Source: Dyella monticola
GTDB taxonomy: Bacteria > Pseudomonadota > Gammaproteobacteria > Xanthomonadales > Rhodanobacteraceae
Length of the DNA stretch: 64,000 bases
Assembly: GCF_003363155.1 (NCBI RefSeq)
Contig: NZ_QRBE01000010.1
Location: 1-64,000 of the forward strand
Reading direction: 5' to 3'
Positions 56,006 to 64,000 of the stretch are shown here, piece after piece; position 1 is the first letter of the stretch, and each line of letters opens with the position of its first letter. A program made the translations under genes and the position numbers. The notes under the pieces were generated by a model, which was not told where the DNA came from, did not search any database, and saw only the letters and a list, made by a program, of their open reading frames with translations.

Positions 56006-56683
56006 ATGATGGGCAAGCAGATCAATATCCCTACCGCAGGCACGCAATGCATCGGGGCCTACGTGGCCGAAGCCGAAGGCAAACCGAAGGGCGGTGTGGT
56101 GGTAATCCAGGAGATCTTCGGTGTCACGCCACACATCCGCAGCGTCGCCGATCGTTTCGCCGCCATGGGCTATACCGCTATCGCTCCAGCGTTTTTCGAT
56201 CACCTGGAAAGCGATGTGCAGTTGGATTATTCGGATGGCGGCATGACCAAAGGTCGCCAACTGGTGGGTGAATTGGGGCTTGATCGCGCCGTGGAAGATG
56301 TCGCCAGCGCCGCCGAGGCGATCGCATCGGCCGGCAAAATCGGCACGGTGGGTTATTGCTGGGGCGGAACGGTGGCGTTTCTGTCAGCCATCCGGCTCGG
56401 GCTGCCTTCGGTGAGTTACTACGGTGGGCGCAATGTGCCGTTTCTGGAGGAGAAGCTCAAAGCCCCGGTGATGTTCCATTTCGGCGAGGACGACACATCC
56501 ATTCCGCCTGACATGGTTGCCAAGCATCGCCAGATGCTTCCACAGATGGACGTCTATACGTATTCTGGCGCGGGCCATGCGTTCAATCGCGACGTCGACC
56601 CAAGTCACTATCATCAGGCGAGCGCGGAGTTGGCACTGAAACGCACGATAGCCTTCTTCGATAAATACCTGGCCGGCACATGA
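56006..56683 (+). CDS. Dienelactone hydrolase-family protein
   Basis: About 225 residues from ATG 56006 (the next codon is also Met), after GAGGA. Cys-His-Asp hydrolase fold marks: GGVVVIQEIFGVTPHIRSVADRFA (about residues 27-50), APAFFDHLE, the nucleophile Cys in IGTVGYCWGGTVAFL (about 112-126), an Asp in VMFHFGEDDTSIPP (about 155-168) and His in YTYSGAGHAFNRDVDP (about 183-198). These match carboxymethylenebutenolidase-like enzymes; substrate here unknown. Its stop overlaps the HIT gene start (ATGA). Confidence 0.92.
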   Translation: MMGKQINIPTAGTQCIGAYVAEAEGKPKGGVVVIQEIFGVTPHIRSVADRFAAMGYTAIAPAFFDHLESDVQLDYSDGGMTKGRQLVGELGLDRAVEDVASAAEAIASAGKIGTVGYCWGGTVAFLSAIRLGLPSVSYYGGRNVPFLEEKLKAPVMFHFGEDDTSIPPDMVAKHRQMLPQMDVYTYSGAGHAFNRDVDPSHYHQASAELALKRTIAFFDKYLAGT

Positions 56684-57099
56684 GCGGCGGCTTCGTGCTC
56701 GACTCTCGACTGGAAGCGGATACGCGACATCTCACCTCCCTACCCTTGTGCGACGTGCGGCTCATGAACGACGCACGTTTTCCGTGGCTGGTGTTGGTGC
56801 CACGTCAACCGCAACTGGTCGAACTGCTGGATCTGTCAGATGAGGCGAGTGCGACCCTGTGGAAGGAAATCCGCCATATCGCCGCCGTACTGCGCGAGAT
56901 CGTGCCGTGCGACAAGATCAATATCGGCGCGCTCGGCAATATCGTGCGGCAGCTTCACATACACATCGTCGCGCGCAAGGAAGGCGATGCGGCGTGGCCT
57001 GGGCCCGTGTGGGGCAGCGGTCGCGCGCAACCCTATGGTGCTGATGATCTGCACTCGCTCGCGGAGCGCCTCAAACGTGCTATGGACGTATCAGGTTGA
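56680..57099 (+). CDS. HIT-domain protein (diadenosine-tetraphosphate hydrolase-like)
   Basis: 139 residues, ATG overlapping the upstream stop. HIT fold marks: NDARFPWLVLVPRQPQLVELLDLSDE (about residues 28-55), KINIGALGNIVRQLHIHIVARKEGD (about 85-109). The usual H-x-H-x-H-x-x triad reads Q-L-H-I-H-I-V, so the first histidine is replaced by Gln; this variant occurs in a known HIT subgroup. HIT proteins hydrolyse or transfer nucleotides linked through phosphate. It is co-translated with the dienelactone hydrolase-like gene. A strong bidirectional terminator follows. Confidence 0.88.
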   Translation: MSGGFVLDSRLEADTRHLTSLPLCDVRLMNDARFPWLVLVPRQPQLVELLDLSDEASATLWKEIRHIAAVLREIVPCDKINIGALGNIVRQLHIHIVARKEGDAAWPGPVWGSGRAQPYGADDLHSLAERLKRAMDVSG

Positions 57100-57121
57100 A
57101 CTCACGCCGCAAGCAGATAAA

Positions 57122-57154
57122 ACAAAAGCGCCCGCGAACCGCGGGCGCTTTTGT
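57122..57154. terminator. Bidirectional terminator between the HIT gene and the lipoprotein gene
   Basis: 15-base perfect arms (ACAAAAGCGCCCGCG and complement) with an AAC loop; both strands end in T-rich sequence. Convergent genes lie on both sides. Confidence 0.88.
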
Positions 57155-57172
57155 TTCGACGCATCAAAACAA

Positions 57173-57694
57173 TCAGTGGCCGCCGCCACCCTGGGACGAA
57201 TCATCCGAAGACTGATCGCCATACGACTTGCCGGCCGCGTCCTTGTTGGTGTCGCTGCTCGGTGCAGAGGCTGGGGCATGGTAATCCTCCAGCGCGCGCG
57301 CCTTGGTCTCGACCGGGTTGATGCGCGCGAGCTTGCCGCCGTCGTCGTAATAGGCGACAAAGCCGTAATCGAGTTCCAGGCGCGCCATGTACTGCAGGTG
57401 CTGCTTGCGGATCTTCGAATCATCGCTGGGCAGCAGCAGCACGGTCTTGGGAAGCTTGCCCGTGTCCTTCAGGTAAGAGAAGTGGCTGCCCGCATCAAGC
57501 GCGGAAACCACGGCACCATCAATCAGGAACTGACCACTCTTGTAAGCCTTCATGGTCATGTCGAACTGGTTTTGTACCTGCGTGGTTCCCACCGTGTCCT
57601 TGGTCGCATTGCGATGGCAACCGCCAAGCACCAGCAAGCTGCCGAGCAGAAGTACGGCCGCGCCGCGGGTCGACAGTGTGGAAAGACGGATCAT
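57173..57694 (-). CDS. Hypothetical lipoprotein
   Basis: About 173 residues from the ATG at 57694, after AGGAG. Lipoprotein signal AAVLLLGSLLVLGGCHRN places the lipid Cys near residue 26. The mature part has two short beta-rich halves (DMTMKAYKSGQFLIDGAVVSALDAGSHF; LQYMARLELDYGFVAYYDDGG) and an acidic, Ser/Gly-rich C-terminal tail ending GGGGH. I do not recognise the family. It points toward the HIT gene and shares the strong terminator. Confidence 0.7.
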   Translation of the reverse strand: MIRLSTLSTRGAAVLLLGSLLVLGGCHRNATKDTVGTTQVQNQFDMTMKAYKSGQFLIDGAVVSALDAGSHFSYLKDTGKLPKTVLLLPSDDSKIRKQHLQYMARLELDYGFVAYYDDGGKLARINPVETKARALEDYHAPASAPSSDTNKDAAGKSYGDQSSDDSSQGGGGH

Positions 57695-57786
57695 GCGGAT
57701 CTCCTGCAAATATCAGTGTAGCCAGGCGAAGTGTAGCGCCGCCGGGAAAAGGTGGATGACATCAATACGTGTAGTACATGGCGCAT

Positions 57787-58353
57787 TCAGGTCCGCGGCA
57801 AGGTGACGCCTTGCTGGCCCTGGTACTTGCCGCCGCGGTCCTTGTAGCTGGTTTCGCACTCTTCGTCGGACTCGAAAAACAGCATCTGGGCCACGCCTTC
57901 ATTGGCATAAATCTTGGCGGGCAGCGGCGTGGTGTTGGAGAACTCCAGCGTCACGTGGCCTTCCCATTCCGGCTCCAGCGGCGTCACGTTCACGATGATG
58001 CCGCAACGGGCGTAGGTGCTCTTGCCCAGGCACACGGTAAGAACCTGCCGTGGAATACGAAAATATTCCACGGTCCGGGCGAGTGCAAAGGAATTGGGCG
58101 GGATGATGCACACATCCGCTTGCACATCGACGAAGCTGGTCGGATCGAAAGCCTTCGGATCGACGATGGTGGAGTTGATGTTGGTGAAGATCTTGAACTC
58201 GCGTGCGCAGCGCACGTCGTAGCCATAGCTGGAAGTACCGTACGAAATCAGCCTGTTGCCGTCGCGCAACTTGACCTGCCCGGCCTCGAACGGCTCGATC
58301 ATGCCGTGCTGTTCCGCCATGCGGCGGATCCACTTGTCGGATTTGATGCTCAC
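57787..58353 (-). CDS. dcd: dCTP deaminase
   Basis: About 188 residues from the GTG at 58353, which follows GGAG and gives the typical [22 protein letters not shown] start. It deaminates dCTP to dUTP for thymidylate synthesis. Marks: [20 protein letters not shown] (about 38-57), [18 protein letters not shown] (about 86-103), [45 protein letters not shown] with the catalytic Glu in TLEFSNTT (about 110-145) and [14 protein letters not shown]. Downstream of the FMN reductase and ApbC genes on the same strand. Confidence 0.96.
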   Translation of the reverse strand: MSIKSDKWIRRMAEQHGMIEPFEAGQVKLRDGNRLISYGTSSYGYDVRCAREFKIFTNINSTIVDPKAFDPTSFVDVQADVCIIPPNSFALARTVEYFRIPRQVLTVCLGKSTYARCGIIVNVTPLEPEWEGHVTLEFSNTTPLPAKIYANEGVAQMLFFESDEECETSYKDRGGKYQGQQGVTLPRT

Positions 58354-58444
58354 GCGGACTCCGGTGCTCCCAGCCGCGCCCGGTGGGTCCAGGCGCAAAG
58401 CGACAAAAATACATGGTTGGCGGGTGTATTCGCCAGAGTGCCGC

Positions 58445-58993
58445 TCAAGCCGCTCCGGCCAATGCCGCCTGCAGACAGCTCAGCACCGTCTCAAGTTCTA
58501 CCCGGCGCGCCGGATCGGCAAGAATCTGCTCCGGTGTGCAGCCTGCCCCGGGCAACGCCACGGGCATCGGTTCGGGCGCCAGCAAGCGTGCCGACATGGT
58601 GCGCAAGATTTCGCACAAGGCGTCCTGTGCATGGTACGAACCGCGCGCAGACGCATTGATCAGGAGCACCGGTTTGTCGGGAAATTCCAGGCTACCGACC
58701 AGCCAGTCGAGCAGATTCTTGAACGCGCCGGGCACGCCATGGGCGTATTCCGGACAAGCGATCAGCAACGCATCGCTGTGTCCGACCGCAGCACGCAATG
58801 CCTGCACGCCGCCCGGCAGCCCGACGGCGTCATCGTCCGGATTGAACAGCGGCAACGCACCCAGGCCCGTGTAAAGCGCCAGCGAAAGATCGGCCGGTGC
58901 CATCACCCGCGCCGCCATCAGCACGGCGGTGTTGGACGAAATACGACGCAGGCTTCCGGAAAAACACAGCACGCGCCTTACGGCGGTGCTCAT
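58445..58993 (-). CDS. NADPH-dependent FMN reductase-like flavoprotein
   Basis: 182 residues. The flavodoxin-like fold is clear: [18 protein letters not shown] with the FMN-phosphate loop (about residues 8-25), [27 protein letters not shown] (about 74-100) and [24 protein letters not shown]. Homologues reduce FMN, quinones or azo compounds with NAD(P)H. Its ATG overlaps the apbC stop (ATGA), suggesting that it is made with that Fe-S carrier. Confidence 0.9.
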   Translation of the reverse strand: MSTAVRRVLCFSGSLRRISSNTAVLMAARVMAPADLSLALYTGLGALPLFNPDDDAVGLPGGVQALRAAVGHSDALLIACPEYAHGVPGAFKNLLDWLVGSLEFPDKPVLLINASARGSYHAQDALCEILRTMSARLLAPEPMPVALPGAGCTPEQILADPARRVELETVLSCLQAALAGAA

Positions 58994-60084
58994 GCCGCCG
59001 GCTGACCCTGCACAATGATCTTGCCCAGGCCCAGCGATTTATTGCGCGGCTGGCGCGCGAGCCGACCGGCCGTGTTGCGCGCGATCTCGCGGTAACGGGC
59101 GGCAAGATCGGAATCGGGCATGGCCGCCACCGTGGGGTTGCCGCCATCGGCCTGTTCGCGGATGCGGATATCCAGCGGCAGCGAACCCAGGTAAGGCACC
59201 TGATACTGCGCCGCCATGCGGCCGCCGCCACCTTCGCCAAAGATGTGCTCCTCATGGCCGCAGTGCGTGCACACGTGCGTGGCCATATTCTCGATAATAC
59301 CGAGCACCGGCACGTCCACCTTCTCGAACATCTTGAGCGCCTTGCGCGCATCCAGCAGCGCGATGTCCTGCGGTGTGGTCACGATCACCGCGCCCGCCAC
59401 CGGCACCTTCTGCGACAGCGTGAGCTGGATATCGCCGGTGCCTGGCGGCAGATCGATGATCAGGTAATCGAGTACGTCCCAGCGCGTGTCGCCCAGCAGC
59501 TGCATCATGGCCTGGGTGACCATGGGGCCGCGCCAGATCATCGGCGTTTCTTCATCGACCAGGAAACCGATCGACATCGCCTGCAGGCCATGGGCGGTCA
59601 TCGGGATGATGGTCTTGCCATCGGGCGATTCCGGACGGCCGTGAATGCCGAGCATGCGGGGCTGGCTGGGGCCGTAAATATCCGCATCCAGAATGCCGAC
59701 CTTGGCCCCTTCCGCGGCCAAGGCCAGCGCGAGATTGACCGCCACCGTGGATTTGCCCACGCCCCCTTTGCCAGAGGCGACCGCAATGATGTTCTTCACA
59801 TTGGGCAGTGGCGCCAGCGTGCCCTGCACCTTGTGCGCATGGATACGGCTGGACAAGGAAACGACCGCCGATTCGATCGCCGCATCGGTCTCCAACGCAC
59901 GCTTCGCCTGCTCGGCCAGCATGTTGCCGGCATCGGCTGCCGGATAGCCGAGCTGGATATCCACCGACACCCGGCCGCCGTCCACGCCTATGGCGCGAAT
60001 CGACTCGACCAAAGGGGCACCGGTATGAGGGTCGATAAGGTCGCCGAGAATCTGGCGCACCAGGGTTTCGTTCACCTGCGTCAT
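58990..60084 (-). CDS. apbC: Iron-sulfur cluster carrier ApbC/Mrp
   Basis: 364 residues from the ATG at 60084. P-loop ATPase that binds and delivers Fe-S clusters in the cytoplasm. N-terminal DUF59-type domain (about 1-80; VRQILGDLIDPHTGAPLVESIRAIGV). Deviant Walker A loop IIAVASGKGGVGKSTVAVNLALALA (about 98-122), GILDADIYGPSQPRMLGI (about 127-144), IIDLPPGTGDIQLTLSQ (about 205-221) and the cluster-binding CTHCGHEEHIF (about 270). The FMN-reductase-like gene overlaps its stop; dcd follows. Confidence 0.95.
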   Translation of the reverse strand: MTQVNETLVRQILGDLIDPHTGAPLVESIRAIGVDGGRVSVDIQLGYPAADAGNMLAEQAKRALETDAAIESAVVSLSSRIHAHKVQGTLAPLPNVKNIIAVASGKGGVGKSTVAVNLALALAAEGAKVGILDADIYGPSQPRMLGIHGRPESPDGKTIIPMTAHGLQAMSIGFLVDEETPMIWRGPMVTQAMMQLLGDTRWDVLDYLIIDLPPGTGDIQLTLSQKVPVAGAVIVTTPQDIALLDARKALKMFEKVDVPVLGIIENMATHVCTHCGHEEHIFGEGGGGRMAAQYQVPYLGSLPLDIRIREQADGGNPTVAAMPDSDLAARYREIARNTAGRLARQPRNKSLGLGKIIVQGQPAA

Positions 60085-60227
60085 GGGAAAAGGGGCTGTG
60101 GTCGGAACAGCCATTATGCCAGCAGGGGCGATGAGCCACCGTGGCAAGCATGTTTGCGCATTGCAGCTTGACCGCCCCCGTTGCCGCTCGGCACGCTGAT
60201 CCATACGCCAACGTAGGGAGCATTGCC

Positions 60228-60674
60228 ATGAACCGTCTGTCGCAGTTTGCCGTCTTCGCCTGTCTGTTGCTGGGTTCGGCCGTTGCCTGGGCCGCCAACG
60301 ACACGCCGGTGGGCACATGGCGGCAGGTGGACGACGTGACCGGCAAGCCCAAATCCGTCATCCAGATCACCGAAAACAACGGCCAGCTCCAGGGCAAAGT
60401 GCTGCAAGTGCTGCTCTCCGACGACGGTCCGCATCCGACCTGCAAGGAATGCAGCGGCGCGCGCAAAGATCAGCCGATCGAAGGCATGGTCATCATGTGG
60501 GGCGTCAGCAAGGACGGCGACGTGTGGGATGGCGGCAAGATCCTCGATCCGAAGAACGGCAAGATCTACAGCGTCAAACTCACCATGGCCGATGGCGGGC
60601 AGAAGCTTGATGTGCACGGCTACATCGGCTTTTCGTTGCTGGGTCGCAGCCAAGTGTGGGAGCGCATGCCATAG
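60228..60674 (+). CDS. DUF2147 exported protein
   Basis: 148 residues; the ATG at 60228 follows GGGAG. Signal peptide 1-22 (MNRLSQFAVFACLLLGSAVAWA). DUF2147 marks: PVGTWRQVDDVTGKPKSVIQITENNGQLQGKVLQVLL (about 26-62), the Cys pair in PTCKECSGARKDQPIEGMVIMWGV (about 68-91) and WDGGKILDPKNGKIYSVKLTMADGGQKLDVHGYIGFSLLGRSQVWER. DUF2147 proteins are small periplasmic beta-barrel proteins without known enzyme activity. Divergent from apbC and upstream of metG. Confidence 0.92.
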   Translation: MNRLSQFAVFACLLLGSAVAWAANDTPVGTWRQVDDVTGKPKSVIQITENNGQLQGKVLQVLLSDDGPHPTCKECSGARKDQPIEGMVIMWGVSKDGDVWDGGKILDPKNGKIYSVKLTMADGGQKLDVHGYIGFSLLGRSQVWERMP

Positions 60675-60852
60675 CAGGAGGCGCGGCAACGCGCTGGCTT
60701 TGATTTGATCGGGTCCAAACGCAGCACTTCGTCATGTCGATTCGCACCGAAGTGCCGCGCGCGTACACCTCCATGGCGCCCAAGGCTGCGGTTTCTCGGC
60801 CCAACACATCGGGCATGCCATAATGCATGGCTCTCCAGCCAGCGTAGCCATC

Positions 60853-62946
60853 ATGCCCCGCCGACTACTCGTTACCCACGCCCTGCCCTACGCCAATGGC
60901 CCGCTGCACTTGGGCCATATGCTGGGCTACATCCAGACCGACATCTGGGTCCGCGCGCAGCGAATGATGGGCAACGAGGTGTATTTCGTAGCGGCCGACG
61001 ATGCCCACGGCACACCGATCATGCTTGCTGCCGAAAAGGCGGCCATGTCGCCGGAAGCGTTTATCGACGGCATTCGCGCCAGCCATGAAGCCGACTTCGC
61101 CGGCTTCCATTTCAGTTACGACAACTACTACACCACGCATTCGCACGAGAACCACGAGCTGGCGTCGCAGATCTACACGCGCCTGCGCGACGGCGGCTAT
61201 ATCGCCAAACGCAGCATCCAGCAGTTGTTCGACCCCGAAAAACTGATGTTTCTGCCGGACCGCTACATCAAGGGTACGTGTCCCAAGTGCGGTACGCCGG
61301 ATCAGTACGGCGACAACTGTGAAAACTGCGGCGCCACCTACGCACCGACGGATCTGATCCATCCCTATTCGGTGGTCTCCGGTGCCACGCCCGTGCTGCG
61401 CGATTCGGAACATTACTTCTTCGAACTGGGCAAGTTCGAAGCGCTGCTGCGCGACTGGTTCGCCGGCAACCTCACCCATGGCAAACCCGTCGCCAACCCT
61501 GGTGTCGTCGCCAAGCTCAAGGAATGGCTGGACGGCGGCCTGAAGGATTGGGACATCTCGCGCGATGCACCGTACTTCGGCTTCCCGATTCCCGATGCGC
61601 CAGGCAAGTTCTTCTACGTCTGGCTGGATGCACCGGTGGGCTATCTGGCCAGCTTCAAGAACCTGTGCGATCGCACGGGCGTGAAGTTCGATGATTTCCT
61701 GAAGCCGGACAGCAACGCGGAAATGCATCACTTCATCGGCAAGGACATCATCAATTTTCACGGCCTGTTCTGGCCGGCGATGCTGCACGGTGCAAAGCTT
61801 CGTACACCGACCGCGCTGCACGTGAACGGTTACCTCACCGTCAACGGCGCGAAGATGTCCAAGTCGCGCGGCACCTTCATCCAGGCGCGCACGTATCTGG
61901 ATGTCGGGCTGAATCCTGAGTTCCTGCGCTATTACTTCGCCACGATGCTGAGCGACGCGCCGGTGGATGTGGACCTTGATTTGAAGGCGTTCGAAGAACG
62001 CGTCAACTCGCATCTGATTGGCAAATGGGTCAACATCGCCAGCCGCACGGCCGGCTTCGTGCACAAATTCTTCGATGGTCGTCTGGCTGCGAATTTCTCG
62101 CCCGAACAAGGCGAATTGTGGCGCGTGCTGATCTCGCACTACGACGACATCCCGGCGTTGTATGAGAGCGGCGAATTTGCCGAAGTGATGCGCCGGTTCG
62201 TGCTCATGGCCGATCTGGTCAATGGCCACATCGCCACCAAGGCGCCATGGGTGATGGCAAAGGATGAGGCGCAGCGCGACGAATTGCATCGCGTGTGCTC
62301 GTTCTCGCTCGCTGCATTCCGCCTGCTCGGCGGACTGCTCAAGCCGGTGTTGCCAGCCACCGTGGAAGCGGCGGAAACATTCCTGGACGCACCCATCGCC
62401 GATTTCGATGCCGCGTGCGCCACCCTGCACAACCATACCATCCGAGCCTTCGAACCGCTGCTGTCACGCATCGATCCCAAGCGTATCGAAGCGATGATCG
62501 AAGCGTCGAAGGAATCGCTCGGTTCCGCGCCGGAACCCGAAACCAAACCTGCCCCCAAGAAGAAAGACAGCACGCCCATGACTGACGCCGCATCACCCTC
62601 CACTGAAGCCGCCGCCACCATCGGCATGGACGAATTCGCCAAGCTCGACCTGCGCATCGGCGAGGTCCTGGTGTGCCAATTCGTGGAAGGCTCGGACAAG
62701 CTGCTGCGCTTTGAGCTGGATGCCGGTCCGCTCGGCAAGCGACAGATCTTCTCCGGCATTCGCGCCGCTTATGGCGAGCCGGAAAAGCTGGTGGGCCGCA
62801 ATGTGGTGTTCATTGCCAACCTTGCGCCGCGCAAGATGCGCTTTGGTATATCAGAAGGCATGATTCTTTCGGCTGGCGATGGCGGGAGCGATCTGTTTCT
62901 CCTGGATGCGGATCAGGGCGCCAAACCAGGCGCGACGGTACGTTGA
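60853..62946 (+). CDS. metG: Methionyl-tRNA synthetase
   Basis: About 697 residues from the ATG at 60853. It charges elongator and initiator tRNA-Met. Marks: VTHALPYANGPLHLGHMLGYIQTD (HIGH-type, about 7-30), a zinc-knuckle insert with CPKCGTPDQYGDNCENCG (about 145-162), FYVWLDAPVGY, GKDIINFHGLFWPAML and VNGAKMSKSRGTF (about 331-343). The C-terminal tRNA-binding domain (about 595-697; DEFAKLDLRIGEVLVCQFVEGSDKLLRFELDAG) is linked by a charged AEPETKPAPKKKDS hinge. Full-length bacterial form. Confidence 0.97.
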   Translation: MPRRLLVTHALPYANGPLHLGHMLGYIQTDIWVRAQRMMGNEVYFVAADDAHGTPIMLAAEKAAMSPEAFIDGIRASHEADFAGFHFSYDNYYTTHSHENHELASQIYTRLRDGGYIAKRSIQQLFDPEKLMFLPDRYIKGTCPKCGTPDQYGDNCENCGATYAPTDLIHPYSVVSGATPVLRDSEHYFFELGKFEALLRDWFAGNLTHGKPVANPGVVAKLKEWLDGGLKDWDISRDAPYFGFPIPDAPGKFFYVWLDAPVGYLASFKNLCDRTGVKFDDFLKPDSNAEMHHFIGKDIINFHGLFWPAMLHGAKLRTPTALHVNGYLTVNGAKMSKSRGTFIQARTYLDVGLNPEFLRYYFATMLSDAPVDVDLDLKAFEERVNSHLIGKWVNIASRTAGFVHKFFDGRLAANFSPEQGELWRVLISHYDDIPALYESGEFAEVMRRFVLMADLVNGHIATKAPWVMAKDEAQRDELHRVCSFSLAAFRLLGGLLKPVLPATVEAAETFLDAPIADFDAACATLHNHTIRAFEPLLSRIDPKRIEAMIEASKESLGSAPEPETKPAPKKKDSTPMTDAASPSTEAAATIGMDEFAKLDLRIGEVLVCQFVEGSDKLLRFELDAGPLGKRQIFSGIRAAYGEPEKLVGRNVVFIANLAPRKMRFGISEGMILSAGDGGSDLFLLDADQGAKPGATVR

Positions 62947-62980
62947 GCCAGCACGCACTGTCATGCTTAACTTCGCCGAA

Positions 62981-63097
62981 CGTCATTCCGGCGCAGGCCG
63001 GAATCCAGTTTCAACATGCGTCCGAAGGACACACTTTTTTTCTTGAGTGCTGCGTAGGGCCTGTTTGTATTGGATTCCGGCCTGCGCCGGAATGACG
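62981..63097. repeat. REP doublet (REPIN-like), 27-base perfect inverted repeats
   Basis: Positions 62981-63007 and the reverse complement of 63071-63097 are identical over 27 bases (starting CGTCATTCCGGCGCAGG), with 63 bases between. Each half is itself partly palindromic. It fills most of the 180-base gap between metG and rnfB. Confidence 0.85.
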
Positions 63098-63126
63098 GTG
63101 AGGCGAGATCGAACATTCCCTAAACC

Positions 63127-63729
63127 ATGAACACCCTCGCCGACCGCATCGACGCCCTGCTGCCGCAAACGCAATGCGAACAATGCGGCTACCACGGCTG
63201 CCGCCCCTATGCGGAAGCGATCGCCAAGGGTGACGCGCCGATCAACCAATGCCCGCCCGGCGGCAGCGAAGGTATCGTCCAGCTCGCCGCCCTGCTCGGT
63301 TGTGCGCCGCTGCCGTTGAATCCCGAAAACGGCGTTGAAAAACCCCGCACGCTGGCGCGCATCGTGGAAGCCGATTGCATCGGCTGCACCAAATGCATCC
63401 AGGTGTGTCCCGTCGACGCCATCGTCGGTGCGAACAAGCTGATGCATACCGTCATCGCCGATGATTGCACCGGTTGCGAACGGTGCGTACCTGCCTGCCC
63501 CGTCGATTGCATCGTGCTTGAACCGATGCCGCTCGCGCAGGCCGACGATCCCGCTCACGCCGATGCCGCACGCCATCACTTCCAGCGCCGCGAAACACGC
63601 GTTGCTGCTCAGCAGGTGCAACGCGCGGCAGAGTTGGCAGCACGCAAAGCGCAGGTGCACAGCCCGAGCCAAAGCGTGCTCGATGCCCTCGCCCGCATCA
63701 AAGAAAAAAAACAGGAGCCCGGTCAGTGA
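63127..63729 (+). CDS. rnfB: RnfB-like iron-sulfur protein (soluble form)
   Basis: 200 residues. The N-terminal Fe-S cysteine block is [33 protein letters not shown] (about residues 14-46), followed by two 4Fe-4S ferredoxin clusters in [17 protein letters not shown] (about 85-101) and [18 protein letters not shown] (about 115-132). The C-terminal 60 residues form a charged helix. In the Rnf/Rsx complexes RnfB carries an N-terminal membrane anchor; here the protein begins directly with the Fe-S block and has none. No other rnf gene is in the window. Its stop overlaps the nth start, the usual rnfB-nth order. Confidence 0.88.
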   Translation: MNTLADRIDALLPQTQCEQCGYHGCRPYAEAIAKGDAPINQCPPGGSEGIVQLAALLGCAPLPLNPENGVEKPRTLARIVEADCIGCTKCIQVCPVDAIVGANKLMHTVIADDCTGCERCVPACPVDCIVLEPMPLAQADDPAHADAARHHFQRRETRVAAQQVQRAAELAARKAQVHSPSQSVLDALARIKEKKQEPGQ

Positions 63730-64000
63730 AAAAAGCGGATGTAGTCGAACTGTTCACACGGCTGCGCGAACTCAATCCGCATCCCACGACCGAGCTGGTC
63801 TACAGCACACCTTTCGAACTGTTGGTTGCAGTCGTGCTTTCCGCACAAGCCACCGATGTCGGCGTGAACAAGGCCACGCGCAAGCTGTATCCCGTCGCCA
63901 ACACGCCACAGGCGATCCTCGACATGGGTGAGGAAAAGCTTAAGCGTTATATCAGCACCATCGGCTTGTTCAACGCCAAGGCGAAGAACGTCATCGCGCT
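63726..64000 (+). CDS. nth: Endonuclease III (5' part, truncated by the window edge)
   Basis: 91 residues visible from the GTG at 63726, which overlaps the rnfB stop. It is a DNA glycosylase/AP lyase that removes oxidised pyrimidines. The first helices are recognisable: [78 protein letters not shown], including the SAQATD loop. The catalytic Lys, Asp and the 4Fe-4S cluster lie beyond the edge. Confidence 0.93.
   Translation, partial: MKKADVVELFTRLRELNPHPTTELVYSTPFELLVAVVLSAQATDVGVNKATRKLYPVANTPQAILDMGEEKLKRYISTIGLFNAKAKNVIA

Noticed and set aside
55743-56009. 88-residue open frame before the dienelactone hydrolase gene
   Set aside because: No ribosome-binding site and low-complexity sequence; the hydrolase starts cleanly inside its end.
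60865-62436. 523-residue minus-strand open frame opposite metG
   Set aside because: It is opposite a complete metG with all catalytic motifs, has no ribosome-binding site or domain, and its composition is that of a mirror frame.
62983-63672. Minus-strand open frame across metG-rnfB gap and rnfB, giving a protein with a VIPAQAGIQ end
   Set aside because: It overlaps rnfB almost completely on the other strand. Its VIPAQAGIQ stretch is a translation of the REP repeat, a common false-gene signature.

Overview
The window looks like a chromosomal segment of a GC-rich gammaproteobacterium close to the Xanthomonadales, most likely Rhodanobacteraceae (Dyella, Luteibacter, Rhodanobacter or Frateuria-like). 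Three things point there: the block asd / small coiled-coil gene / fimV / truA / trpF / trpB / trpA / accD, the five-step histidine route using HutF, and REP-type palindromes carrying a CGTCATTCCGGCG core between genes. No rRNA, tRNA, CRISPR array, prophage or intact insertion sequence was seen. Genus placement is inference.

Layout. 1-1.03 kb holds a CPxSGxW-type gene end and a frameshifted tail of tssM, a type VI secretion remnant. 1.15-6 kb carries small accessory genes: a DUF302 gene, secreted proteins, an alpha/beta hydrolase coupled to an antibiotic-monooxygenase-like gene, and an exported amidohydrolase. 6.1-28 kb is metabolic and stress-related. Histidine degradation is split over three places (hutU, hutF, hutI). 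Between them lie a catalase-like/cytochrome b561 pair, an Ada-AlkA fusion with an O6-methylguanine methyltransferase, a flavoprotein, a carbonic anhydrase, a nucleotide pyrophosphatase-like lipoprotein, two LysR genes, an MFS exporter, an aldo/keto reductase, a GNAT-nitrilase fusion and a ClC transporter. 28-30.6 kb is a metal-homeostasis block (CDF exporter, MerC-like protein, Zur) with a Zur-box-like palindrome. 30.8-34.6 kb has gltX, a DUF4399 gene, a mannosyltransferase-like gene and a PAP2 phosphatase. An empty 0.4 kb gap rich in DnaA-box-like sites follows. 35-54.5 kb is core metabolism and housekeeping: accD, trpBA with a divergent LysR gene, trpF, truA, fimV, asd, a hydroxyacid dehydrogenase, aroC, prmB, psd, mltD, greB and rimO. 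54.8-64 kb has an orphan secreted protein, a dienelactone hydrolase/HIT pair, dcd, an FMN reductase/ApbC pair, metG, a REP doublet, rnfB and the start of nth.

How the genes work together. HutU, HutI and HutF cover histidine breakdown from urocanate to N-formylglutamate. HutH and HutG are not in the window, and the GNAT-nitrilase divergent from hutF is a candidate partner. Zur probably controls the MerC/CDF genes. Asd, AroC, TrpF, TrpB and TrpA serve aspartate-family and aromatic amino acid synthesis. Ada-AlkA and Ogt form an alkylation-repair operon, and RnfB-Nth is a conserved pair.

No clear new defence or biosynthetic system was recognised. The most unusual items are the type VI remnant, the DnaA-box-like cluster, the inverted-repeat elements, the zinc block and the hut/nitrilase arrangement.
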